64,000 bases of DNA from Pseudoxanthomonas sp. JBR18 (GTDB taxonomy: Bacteria; Pseudomonadota; Gammaproteobacteria; Xanthomonadales; Xanthomonadaceae): positions 372,001 through 436,000 of the forward strand of contig NZ_CP116339.1 in assembly GCF_028198165.1 (NCBI RefSeq), read 5' to 3'. Under the pieces are notes generated by a model, which was given only the letters and a program-made list of their open reading frames with translations, had not been told where the DNA came from and did no database searches. The stretch's first letter is position 1. Every line of letters starts with the position of its first letter. Both the position numbers and the translations under genes were made by a program. Positions 31,706-40,522 of the stretch are shown piece by piece.

Positions 31706-34700
31706 TTAGAACTTGTAGGTCACACTCATGTACGCCACCCGGCCCGCATAGCCGTTGGAGTCGAAACGCGCCTTGGTGTCGTTGCCCAGGTAGGTCCGCG
31801 TCTCTTCCTTGGTCACATTGAGGATGGAGGCCGCCAGACTCAGCGAAGGCGTGAAGTTGTAGGCTGCGTTGAGGTCGATCTGGGTGTACGGTGCTTCGTA
31901 GACGTTCAAGCCACTGACCAGGCCATCGACCACCTCGCCGCGACGGTTGTACGAGGCCCGCAGCAGCAGCGCGTTGTTCTCGTAATACACGGTGAAATTG
32001 GTCTGGTTCCGGGCACTGCCCACCAACGGCGACTTGCCGATCTCGGTCCCGTCCTCCAGCGAGACCGCCGCTTCGTTGGTCTTGTTGTAGGTGTAGTTGA
32101 ACTGGAAGCCCAGGCCCATGTCGAGCGTGTGCTGACCATAGAGTTCCACACCCTCGGACACCGCATTACGGCCGCTGGCGTCGGTGTGGTAGTTCTGCAC
32201 AGTAACCGTCTGGCCATTGATGGTCTGCGAGAGGTTCAGGGTGACCGGCAAGGTGAAGTTGCTGACATTCTTGCGGAACAGGCCCACGCCCGCGACCGAA
32301 CCCGGGTGGAAATACCACTCCAGGCCAATGTCGTACTGATTGGCGAGAAATGGCTTGAGCGCCTTGTTGCTTCCGTCGCCATACCAGCCTGCGACGTCGC
32401 CACCGCCGATCAGGCGACGATCATTCACGTATTCCTCGCTGTAGTACTGCAGGCCGCCCGGCTTACCGATCGAGTTATAGCCCGGCCGCGCCATGACACG
32501 GGATGCAGCGCCACGAAGCACCCAGTTTTCGGCCAAGTCATAGGCGATGTTGAGGCTCGGCAGGCGGTTGACGTAACTGCGATCCAGCGAACTGACGGCA
32601 AACGAAGAGATATGGCCGCTGGCCGGGTTCTTCTGGCTGTCAGGCAGGGTCGTGAAGCCGCTGATGCAGCCCGATCCTTCCGGCGCACCGGCGGCTGGCT
32701 GGTTACCCGGCGCGCAGGGCAGGGGATTGCCCGCCCCGTCGTCGAAGAAGTAGTCGTTGTAGTAGTCGACGCGATCAGTCGAATCCACGTGCTGGTCGGT
32801 GTGCACAAGGCGCAGTCCGATGTTGCCGCGCAGGCGCTCGGTGCGGAAGTTGGCCTGGAAGTAGGCCGCGTAGATCTTCTCACCCACGTTGTAGACGAAG
32901 TTTGGCTCCTGCCGGGTCTGCATCGGCCCGTAGGTCTGGTTGAGATAGTCGATGTAGCCCGGATAGTTGATCGCAGGGAACGCGTTGGTGTTGAAGGCAC
33001 CGGCGATGTTGCCGATCTCATCGGCAGCCAGGAACTGGGACTGGAACACCGAGGCGTCCGGATCGCAGCCGGCTTGGAAGCGGCTGTCGTAATCGCTCGG
33101 ATCGGCACCGTTGCACACCCAGTAGTTGTTGCCAGTGCTGCGATGGGTGCCACCATCGCGGTACTTCATGCCGAACTGCACCGAGTCCAGCCAGCTGTTC
33201 ACATCGCCACGCCAGGTGAAATCCGCCTGCGCGAACTTCTGGAAGGTGCTGTTGCGCGTCCACGACGACCCGGTCGAACCCAGGTCGATCTCGCCGATGC
33301 CATTACGCAGGTTGTCCATGAGCTCGGGCGACACGCTCAGCGACGGCGTCCCGGTCAGGTCCCACGCGGTGTAGTAATTGCCCAGCGTATAGGCGCCGGT
33401 GCCATTGAGCGTGGTGTTCGCGCCAGTCTCGGGAGTCGGTTTGCGCGGCTTGACCGGCATGGTCATCTGCAGTTCCGGCCCCCCCTTGGCCCAGGTCCGA
33501 CCGCCCTTGAGGGCGATGTCCAGTCGCTCGCTGGTCCAGGCCAGCTCGATGTCCGCGGTCTGGGAGCGGGCCTTCTGCTTGTTGTAAGAGCCGGTCAGCC
33601 ACGGTGTGGGGATGGTGCAATCGTCCGGCCCCCAGCCTCCCGGCTGTCTCCCGGTCAGGGCGGTCTCTTCCTTCGAGGGTTCACTGCAGTAATACGTCTT
33701 GCCTTGGTGCGCGCTGTACTGCGCCCCCGTGACGATCGTCCCGCTTGGATCGAAGGTCAAGCCATCGAGCATGCGTCCGCCTGGCCAGTTGCCGTCACCG
33801 GAATAACGCGCCAGGTTCCATTCCGGGACCGACAAGGTATTGGTCTGCGAGTCCTGGTCCAGGTCGAAGCGGAAGTAGTTGCCGGTGACGGTCAGGTTGT
33901 CGGTCGGCTTGAACTGCAGCGTGATCTGGCCACCCTTGCGCTTGCGCTCCTCCTTCTCGGACTTGAAGTTGACGACGTTGGGCATCATGAAATCGGTGTA
34001 GGAGCCGCCGTTCTGGTCGTTGAAGCCGGACTGCCCCCACCAGTAGCTTTCGAAGCCGGACGGATTGCCGTTGACGTCGGTCGCCGGATGGGTCTCGCTG
34101 TCCTCGCTGTACCAGTTCCAGGCGCTGGTATCGACACCCAGGGTGCGCGTGGTGCGCTTCTGGCTGGTATAGCCGACGAAGACGCCGAAGCGGTCTTCCT
34201 TGTCATGCCAGGAGTACGAGCCTGAGAACTGTCCGTCGACCTTGTCGCTGGTGTCGGCCCAGGTCCCTTCTGCGGACACGAAGCCGCTGTTGGACTCCAG
34301 CTCCAGCGGCCGGCGCGTGTGCAGGATCACCGTGCCACCGATGCCGCCTTCGTCCAGTCGCGCCTCCGGCGTCTTGAACAGCTCCGCGCTGGACAGCATG
34401 TTGGACGGCAGCAGGGTGTAGTTGAACGAGCGGGTGGGATCGCCGTTGGACTCGGCGGTCGCCACGTAGTTGCCATTCAACTCGGTCAGGGTCAGGTCCG
34501 AGGCCAGGCCGCGCACGCTGACGTTCTTCCCCTCGCCACCGTCGCGCGTGATGATCACACCGGGCACGCGCTGCAGCGCGTCGGCCACGTTCTTGTCGGG
34601 GAACTTGCCGACGTCCTCGGCCGTGACCACTTCCACGATCGCGTTGGCGTCGCGCTTCTGGTCCAGGCTCTTCTCGATCGAATAGCGATAGCCAGTGACG

Positions 34701-34885
34701 GTGACCGCATCCAGATCGGTGGCGCTCTGTGCGGCCTGCGGTGCCTCGGCCGGCTGCGTGCTGTCGACCGACGACGGCGGCGTCGACGTGTCGGACTGCT
34801 GCGCCCAGGCAGCGCACGGGCTTGCGCACAAGGCGCCAATGGCGACCGCCAGCAGACGGCGCCGCGGTGACGATGCGTAACTCAT
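31706..34885 (-). CDS. TonB-dependent receptor of a carbohydrate utilisation locus (1059 aa)
   Basis: An outer-membrane active transporter. The signal peptide is residues 1-28 (ending AWAQ). A TonB-box-like sequence DLDAVTVTG is at about 58-66, and the plug domain (about 75-200) has ADALQRVPGVIITRDGGEGKNVSVRGL. A 22-strand barrel follows, ending in YMSVTYKF with the terminal phenylalanine needed for assembly. It belongs to the large SusC-like/CUT type receptors common in Xanthomonas and Caulobacter. Divergent from two GH92 alpha-mannosidase genes and followed by a halogenase-like gene, so a mannose-containing glycan is the likely ligand. Confidence 0.94.
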   Translation of the reverse strand: MSYASSPRRRLLAVAIGALCASPCAAWAQQSDTSTPPSSVDSTQPAEAPQAAQSATDLDAVTVTGYRYSIEKSLDQKRDANAIVEVVTAEDVGKFPDKNVADALQRVPGVIITRDGGEGKNVSVRGLASDLTLTELNGNYVATAESNGDPTRSFNYTLLPSNMLSSAELFKTPEARLDEGGIGGTVILHTRRPLELESNSGFVSAEGTWADTSDKVDGQFSGSYSWHDKEDRFGVFVGYTSQKRTTRTLGVDTSAWNWYSEDSETHPATDVNGNPSGFESYWWGQSGFNDQNGGSYTDFMMPNVVNFKSEKEERKRKGGQITLQFKPTDNLTVTGNYFRFDLDQDSQTNTLSVPEWNLARYSGDGNWPGGRMLDGLTFDPSGTIVTGAQYSAHQGKTYYCSEPSKEETALTGRQPGGWGPDDCTIPTPWLTGSYNKQKARSQTADIELAWTSERLDIALKGGRTWAKGGPELQMTMPVKPRKPTPETGANTTLNGTGAYTLGNYYTAWDLTGTPSLSVSPELMDNLRNGIGEIDLGSTGSSWTRNSTFQKFAQADFTWRGDVNSWLDSVQFGMKYRDGGTHRSTGNNYWVCNGADPSDYDSRFQAGCDPDASVFQSQFLAADEIGNIAGAFNTNAFPAINYPGYIDYLNQTYGPMQTRQEPNFVYNVGEKIYAAYFQANFRTERLRGNIGLRLVHTDQHVDSTDRVDYYNDYFFDDGAGNPLPCAPGNQPAAGAPEGSGCISGFTTLPDSQKNPASGHISSFAVSSLDRSYVNRLPSLNIAYDLAENWVLRGAASRVMARPGYNSIGKPGGLQYYSEEYVNDRRLIGGGDVAGWYGDGSNKALKPFLANQYDIGLEWYFHPGSVAGVGLFRKNVSNFTLPVTLNLSQTINGQTVTVQNYHTDASGRNAVSEGVELYGQHTLDMGLGFQFNYTYNKTNEAAVSLEDGTEIGKSPLVGSARNQTNFTVYYENNALLLRASYNRRGEVVDGLVSGLNVYEAPYTQIDLNAAYNFTPSLSLAASILNVTKEETRTYLGNDTKARFDSNGYAGRVAYMSVTYKF

Positions 34886-34987
34886 TGCAACTCCCCTCTC
34901 CAGGTTGACTGACGTTGCGCCGGCACACGGCCGTGGTCACGCCACATCGGCATGCCCCCCAAAGCCACGAAAGCCGGACACATCTTT

Positions 34988-35000
34988 TAAATCGTTACAA
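34988..35000 (+). repeat. TAAATCGTTACAA, receptor-side copy of a shared motif
   Basis: It lies 102 bases upstream of the receptor start on the opposite strand. Twelve of thirteen bases match the copy at 35354-35366. Confidence 0.5.
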
Positions 35001-35100
35001 GTTTCGTGACGTACTAGTAACACGGCGACATCGAAAAAATCATGTTGCCATGCAGCGAATTGTGTAAATCGAATTTCATTCGAGGCCCGAATCGGCGTCG

Positions 35101-35122
35101 GAATCGCGTCCTGACGCGATTC
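35101..35122. promoter_or_regulatory. 10-bp-arm inverted repeat in the divergent control region
   Basis: GAATCGCGTC (35101-35110) is an exact reverse complement of GACGCGATTC (35113-35122), separated by CT. It suits a dimeric regulator site or a tight hairpin. Confidence 0.5.
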
Positions 35123-35353
35123 GGAGGGCTTCCTCGGAAGCCTCTACGCGCCGACGAAAGGTCGATGTCGCGAAGCATTTCTTCGGATGATTGCGCTGAT
35201 CCAGTGATGGACTTACGGAAGATATGCCGACCGTGCGAACGCAGGTCCTGCGCACTCGGCAAGCCCCTTCGCGCCGTGCGCGAAATGCAATGAATGCTAC
35301 TTAGGACGCCACCATGGCGGCCGCACCTCGCGCCGCAACTTGTAATCAAGACC

Positions 35354-35366
35354 TAAATCGTTATAA
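35354..35366 (+). repeat. TAAATCGTTATAA, GH92-side copy of the shared motif
   Basis: It lies 68 bases before the GH92 ATG in the same orientation as the copy at 34988-35000. The matched pair brackets the divergent region. Confidence 0.5.
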
Positions 35367-35434
35367 ATCCATGGCCCCACTGGGAGCCACACCGCCGCGA
35401 CGCGCGCCGGTCCCATCGCACTGGAGAGCGCACG

Positions 35435-37909
35435 ATGGATCACACGACGAACCGCAGCCCGCGCCGCGGACACCGCCCCACATCCTGGCGCCATGGCGCG
35501 CTGCTGGGCTGCCTGCTGGGACTTGCCGTGCCCCAGGGCATGGCCCGGCCCGCCTCATCCGGCGTGGACCTGCCCGCACAGGTCAATACCTTCATCGGCA
35601 CGCGCGACGAGGGCAACACGTTCCCTGGGGCATCGGCGCCCTTCGGCATGATTCAGGTCAGCCCGATCGGCTCGCACTACGCGGGCTGGCGCGACGGCGA
35701 CGAGCGTATCCGCGGCTTCGGCCATTCCTTCCTGTCCGGCGCCGGTTGCTGGGAACAAGGCGGCCAGGTCTCCGTGCTGCCGGTCACCGGCACGATCGGC
35801 CCAGGCGGCGACTTCGATACCGCCAAGACCGATGTGTTCGATCAGACCAAGTACGGCGCGCGCTACGCGCAGACTGGCTCCACCGGCCAGGCCGGTGACT
35901 ACCGCGTCAAGCTGACCGACTACGGCGGCATCCAGGTGGAAACCACGGCGCTGACCCGTGCCTCGGGCGAACGCTATACCTATCCGGCCTCCGCCGGCGA
36001 AGGCCACGTGCTGATCAACGTCGGCCAGGCCAACCAGAAGCACCGTGTGATCGGCAGCGAGGTCCACGTGGTCGGCGATCGCGCGGTCGAAGGCAAGATC
36101 ACCACGCTGAGCTTCTGCGGCGGGCACCAGTACGCGACGTGGTTTCGGATCGAATACAGCCGCCCGTTCAAGGCCTTTGGCGTGTGGGGGCAGGCCGGCG
36201 GCACCCCGGGCGCGCGCGACAGCATGGAGAGCGAGTACGAGCCGCTCAACGGCGCCTGGGTGAGCTTCGATACGTCCAAGGACAAGGCCGTCACCGCGAT
36301 CACCGCGATCTCGCACGTCGACCAGGCCGGCGCGCGCGCCAACCTGCGCGCCGACGGCATGCAGGACGGCAAGCTGCGCCGGTTCGATCCGATGCGCGAG
36401 GCGGCACGCACGCAATGGCAGCAGGCGCTCTCGAAGATCCAGATCGACGGTGGCAGCAAGGATGAGCGCACCGTGTTCTATACCGCGCTATACCACGCAC
36501 TGCTGCAACCCACCACCGGCAACGATGCCGACGGTCGCTATCGCGGTTACGACGATGCGATCCACGAGGCCAAGGACTGGACCTATTACGAGTTCTTCTC
36601 GCTGTGGGACACCTACCGCTCGCAGAACCAACTGCTGGCCCTGATCGAGCCCGAGCGCGCGCATGACATCGGCCGCAGCCTGCTGGCCATCGATGCCCAG
36701 AACGGCTGGCTGCCACGCTGGGGCTACGCCAATTTCGACACCAACACCATGACCGGCGACCCGGTGACGCCGTTCCTGGTGGACCTGTGGCGCTATGGCG
36801 CGCTGAAGGGCCTGGAGCCGCAGGCGTGGAACGCGCTGCGCAAGAATGCCTGGGGCGTGCCGCCTTTCCAGGCGCGCTCGGAAGGCCGCGCCGGCAACGT
36901 CAACTACCTGGAGCACGGCTTCGTGTTCTTCGACCGCACCTTCCCTGCCAAGGGCATGGATGTGGATCCGCAGAACGGCGGCTCGGCGACCATGGAATAC
37001 GCGCTGGGCGACTGCGCACTGTCGCTGATGGCCGGCACGCTCGGCCACGATGCGGATGCCGCGACGCTGCGCAAGCGCGGCGGCAACTGGCGCAGCGTGT
37101 GGGATCCGGACCTGCACGAGGCCGAATCGGGCTATCAGGGCTTCCCGCGCCCACGGCTGCGCGACGCGAGCTGGTTTGCGCCGCCGACCGGCACCTACAG
37201 CCCGCGCTCGCATTACGGCTTCCACGAGGGCACGGCCTGGCAGTACCAGTGGCTGGTACCGCAGGACATCGACGGCCTGGCTCAAGCCATGGGCGGACGC
37301 GCCGCGATGGGCAAGCGTCTGGATGACTTCTTCGCCTACGACCAGCTGGTGGCCGATCCGCTGCATGCCGCGCGCAAGGCCTGGGTGGGCGGCCCGTACA
37401 GCTACTACGGCCAGTACCGCTATAACCCCAACAACGAGCCCACCATGCACGTGCCGGCGCTGTACAGCCTGATCGGCCAGCCGTGGAAGACCGCCACGGT
37501 GCTGTCCGCCGTGCAGACGCTCTTCACCAACGCGTCCAATGGCGTCACCGGCAACGACGACCTGGGCACCATGTCGGCGTTCTACCTGTTCAGCACCCTG
37601 GGTATCTCCCCGCTGATGCCGGGGACCGGCGACATGCTCCTGCACCCGCCGCGCTTCGCCAGCGCCCGGATCGACCTGGGCAACGGCCGCACCCTCACCG
37701 TGCGCGGCGACGGCACCGCCGGCGACGCCAGCCCGCGCTACGTGCAGGGCGTGCGCTTCAATGGCAAGCCGCAGTCGGCGGTGTGGATGGACGTGGACGT
37801 GCTCAAGCAGGGCGGCACGCTGGACTACCAGCTCAGCACCACGCCCGATCCGCATGGGTGGGGCACGTCCGAAGCAGCCGCCCCCGCGGCGGCCTGCCCG
37901 GTCGGTTGA
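35435..37909 (+). CDS. GH92 family alpha-mannosidase, first copy (824 aa)
   Basis: An exo-acting, calcium-dependent inverting alpha-mannosidase by family. The signal peptide is about residues 1-38 (ending MARPAS). An N-terminal beta-sandwich domain begins VDLPAQVNTFIGTRDEGNTFPGASAPFGMIQ. The (alpha/alpha)6 catalytic domain carries HYGFHEGTAWQYQW, with probable acid Glu598, and GNDDLGTMSAFYLF, with probable base among Asp708/Asp709. The +1-subsite region reads NNEPTMH rather than the form I associate with alpha-1,2 enzymes. It is in tandem with a second, distinct GH92 gene and divergent from a TonB receptor, so it probably trims imported or surface-captured mannosides in the periplasm. Confidence 0.93.
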   Translation: MDHTTNRSPRRGHRPTSWRHGALLGCLLGLAVPQGMARPASSGVDLPAQVNTFIGTRDEGNTFPGASAPFGMIQVSPIGSHYAGWRDGDERIRGFGHSFLSGAGCWEQGGQVSVLPVTGTIGPGGDFDTAKTDVFDQTKYGARYAQTGSTGQAGDYRVKLTDYGGIQVETTALTRASGERYTYPASAGEGHVLINVGQANQKHRVIGSEVHVVGDRAVEGKITTLSFCGGHQYATWFRIEYSRPFKAFGVWGQAGGTPGARDSMESEYEPLNGAWVSFDTSKDKAVTAITAISHVDQAGARANLRADGMQDGKLRRFDPMREAARTQWQQALSKIQIDGGSKDERTVFYTALYHALLQPTTGNDADGRYRGYDDAIHEAKDWTYYEFFSLWDTYRSQNQLLALIEPERAHDIGRSLLAIDAQNGWLPRWGYANFDTNTMTGDPVTPFLVDLWRYGALKGLEPQAWNALRKNAWGVPPFQARSEGRAGNVNYLEHGFVFFDRTFPAKGMDVDPQNGGSATMEYALGDCALSLMAGTLGHDADAATLRKRGGNWRSVWDPDLHEAESGYQGFPRPRLRDASWFAPPTGTYSPRSHYGFHEGTAWQYQWLVPQDIDGLAQAMGGRAAMGKRLDDFFAYDQLVADPLHAARKAWVGGPYSYYGQYRYNPNNEPTMHVPALYSLIGQPWKTATVLSAVQTLFTNASNGVTGNDDLGTMSAFYLFSTLGISPLMPGTGDMLLHPPRFASARIDLGNGRTLTVRGDGTAGDASPRYVQGVRFNGKPQSAVWMDVDVLKQGGTLDYQLSTTPDPHGWGTSEAAAPAAACPVG

Positions 37910-37962
37910 TCCGAAAGGCCGGCGTCATGCGCCGGCCGCTCCCTTCATCCCTGGAGCGCAGC

Positions 37963-40365
37963 ATGATCGATGCCACGCGCGCAACACGCGCCACTGCACG
38001 CAGGTTCACCGCTTTAGGTCATCGTCCCGCATTCGCGGTGCTGGCCTGTGCCTTGCTGGCATGTCTGCCGCTGACGCCATCGGGATCGGCGTTGGCGCAG
38101 ACGATCTCGAAGGATGCAGTCGATCTGGCCGATCCGCTGGTCGGCACCGCGCCGCTGGATCGCCCCGCGCTGATCGGCAATGCCCCGCCGCCTGGCGAGG
38201 CGCTGTACTCCGGCATGACCTCGCCCGGGGCCCGCCTGCCGCACAGCGCGACCGAGGCCGCGCCGGTCAATGCCAACCTCGACCTGAGCTATCCGGCGGG
38301 CGTCCCAGAGCCCTACCACTATCCCAACCCGACCATGTTCGCGTTCACCGGCGGCGGCGGTCCCACCTACGGGGGACGTGCCCAGCCGATGATCATGCCG
38401 GTCGTGGGCGACTGGAGCGTACCGCCGGCGTACACGCCGGCTTATTACGACAAACAGCACGAGACCGCCTCCCCCGGCTACTACGCGGTAACACTGGACA
38501 CCTTCCAGACCCGGGTGGAACTGACCGCCACGGCGCGCACCACGCTGATGCGCTTCACCTTCCCCGAAAGCCAGCGCTCGAACGTGATCGTCAACCTGCG
38601 CCGCGACGGTGGGCAGGTGGAAATCGTCGGTGACCACACCCTGCGCGGCGTCGCATCGCCACACGGCGACCGCGAGCCGACCGAGGGCCGTTACTTCGTG
38701 GCGGAGTTCTCGCGTGCGTTCTCGGCGTTCGGCAGCTTCCACGCCAACCCGGACGACCCGGGCTGGGGAATCGGCGGCAAGACGGTGATCCCGGCGGGGC
38801 ACAACGCCGAGGGAAGCTACGCCGGTGGCTATGTCACCTTCCAAACGCAGGCCGGCGACCAGGTGCTGGTGAAGCTCGCGCATGGCCACAGCTATGCCGA
38901 AGCCGAGCAGCGTCTGCGCGAGGAAGACCCAGGCTGGGACTTCGATCGCGTGCGCGGCCAGGCCCGCGCCGCCTGGGCCAATCTGTTCGACAAGGTGCAG
39001 GTCAGTGGCGGCACGCCCGCGCAGCGCAGGATGTTCTATTCCACGCTGTTCCAGTCGTTCGCCAGCCCGCGCCTGATTGCCCGCACCGGCGAGCGCTTCA
39101 CCGATGCGGCAGGCAAGGAGCGGATCGCCACGCACGACCGCTACGGGCCGGTGCCGTTCTGGGATACCGGCCGCAACCAGATCGTCCTGATGATGTTGCT
39201 TGAACCGGACGTGGTGCAGGACGTCATGCGCTCGGAGCTGGAGATGGCCCAGGAACAGGGCTACATGAACACCTCCTTCCACGGCGACCACGCGGCGCTG
39301 CTCTACGACGGGGCCTGGCAACGCGGCATTGCGTTCGACTATGCGGCCGCCTACTCCTACCTGCTCAAGAACGCGACCGACCCCAAGGGCCCGCGCCACT
39401 TCCTGGACGAATACGACACGCAGGGCTGGATCGCCGATATCGTCCCGGAAGGAAATCCCAGCCCGCCCTACGCCGGCGGCAAGGCAGGCGTGGCGACCAC
39501 CCTGGAATACGCCTGGGACGACCATGCACTGGCCGACATCGCCAGGCGTCTGGGCCGGCAGGAGGACGCGCAGCGTTTCAGCGCGCGCGCGGCGAACTAT
39601 CGCAACGTCTTCGACGCCTCGACCGGATTCATGCGCGGCAGGACCGCCGACGGCACCTGGATCTCGCCCTTCGATCCGGGCGAGCCGTACTACAACTTCA
39701 TGATGAAGGAGGCCTCGGGCTGGTCGACGCTGTGGCTGGTCCCTCACGACGTGCAGGGCCTCATCGACCTGCTCGGCGGGCGCGAGGCCTTCAACGCCAA
39801 GCTCAATGCGTTCTTCTCCACGCCCTACACGCCCAAGGGCATCTGCCGCGACTGCACCGGCCTGATCGGACAATACGTGCACGGCAACCAGCCCGACCAG
39901 CAGGCGCCGTATCTGTACGCCTGGAGCGGACAGCCGTGGAAGACGCAGGCCCTGGTGCCCCGCATCCTGACCGACATGTACGGCAGCGACGCCAGTGGCA
40001 ACGGCTATGCGGGCATGGACGACCAGGGCGCCACGTCGTCGTGGTACGTGCTCAGCGCGATGGGCTTTTATCCGGTCGATCCGGCCAGCGGGGTCTACAT
40101 CATCGGCAGCCCGGTGTTCGACGACGTCCGGCTGCGCATGGGCAACGGCAAGACGCTGGAACTGGTCGCCCGCAATGCCTCGCCAGCTCATCCCTACATC
40201 CAGTCGGCCACGTTGAACGGCAAACCCTGGACCAAGCCCTGGTTCCGCCACAGCGACATCGCCAACGGCGGCCGCTTCGAGTTCGTCATGGGCCCGGCGC
40301 CGAATACACACTGGGGCGCCGCACCGGAGGACGCGCCGCCCTCCATGTCGCAAGCCACGCACTGA
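37963..40365 (+). CDS. GH92 family alpha-mannosidase, second copy (800 aa)
   Basis: A second GH92 enzyme, clearly divergent from its neighbour. The signal peptide is about residues 1-46 (ending ALAQ). The N-terminal domain has DPLVGTAPLD...TSPGARLPHSATEAAPVN. In the catalytic domain FMMKEASGWSTLWLVPHD places Glu583 at the acid position, and NGYAGMDDQGATSSWYVLSAMGFYPV places Asp686/Asp687 at the base. The +1 region reads GNQPDQQAPYLY. The start at ATG 37963 is favoured by GGAG seven bases upstream; ATG 37927 is in frame but lacks this. The different subsite residues suggest a different linkage preference from the first copy. Confidence 0.93.
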   Translation: MIDATRATRATARRFTALGHRPAFAVLACALLACLPLTPSGSALAQTISKDAVDLADPLVGTAPLDRPALIGNAPPPGEALYSGMTSPGARLPHSATEAAPVNANLDLSYPAGVPEPYHYPNPTMFAFTGGGGPTYGGRAQPMIMPVVGDWSVPPAYTPAYYDKQHETASPGYYAVTLDTFQTRVELTATARTTLMRFTFPESQRSNVIVNLRRDGGQVEIVGDHTLRGVASPHGDREPTEGRYFVAEFSRAFSAFGSFHANPDDPGWGIGGKTVIPAGHNAEGSYAGGYVTFQTQAGDQVLVKLAHGHSYAEAEQRLREEDPGWDFDRVRGQARAAWANLFDKVQVSGGTPAQRRMFYSTLFQSFASPRLIARTGERFTDAAGKERIATHDRYGPVPFWDTGRNQIVLMMLLEPDVVQDVMRSELEMAQEQGYMNTSFHGDHAALLYDGAWQRGIAFDYAAAYSYLLKNATDPKGPRHFLDEYDTQGWIADIVPEGNPSPPYAGGKAGVATTLEYAWDDHALADIARRLGRQEDAQRFSARAANYRNVFDASTGFMRGRTADGTWISPFDPGEPYYNFMMKEASGWSTLWLVPHDVQGLIDLLGGREAFNAKLNAFFSTPYTPKGICRDCTGLIGQYVHGNQPDQQAPYLYAWSGQPWKTQALVPRILTDMYGSDASGNGYAGMDDQGATSSWYVLSAMGFYPVDPASGVYIIGSPVFDDVRLRMGNGKTLELVARNASPAHPYIQSATLNGKPWTKPWFRHSDIANGGRFEFVMGPAPNTHWGAAPEDAPPSMSQATH

Positions 40366-40429
40366 GTACGCAGCCGCAGCCCGGCGAGTCACCCGTGCCG
40401 GCCCGGAGGCTACAATGCCGGGCTTGTGC

Positions 40430-40502
<73 letters not shown>

Positions 40503-40522
40503 GATTCCGGCGTCTTCCCGCG

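Larger units (their letters stand above)
34886..35434. promoter_or_regulatory. Divergent control region between TonB receptor and GH92 genes
   Basis: This 549-base spacer shows no convincing gene. It has a relatively AT-rich left part, two copies of TAAATCGTTAYAA (34988-35000, with C at the variable base; 35354-35366, with T), and an inverted repeat GAATCGCGTC-CT-GACGCGATTC at 35101-35122 followed by a second small hairpin (GCTTCC-TC-GGAAGC, 35128-35141). These are good candidates for binding sites of a sugar-responsive regulator coordinating both directions. Confidence 0.6.

Noticed and set aside
31637..34225. 862-codon plus-strand frame opposite the TonB receptor
   Set aside because: Shadow of the receptor gene; no signal peptide or domains.
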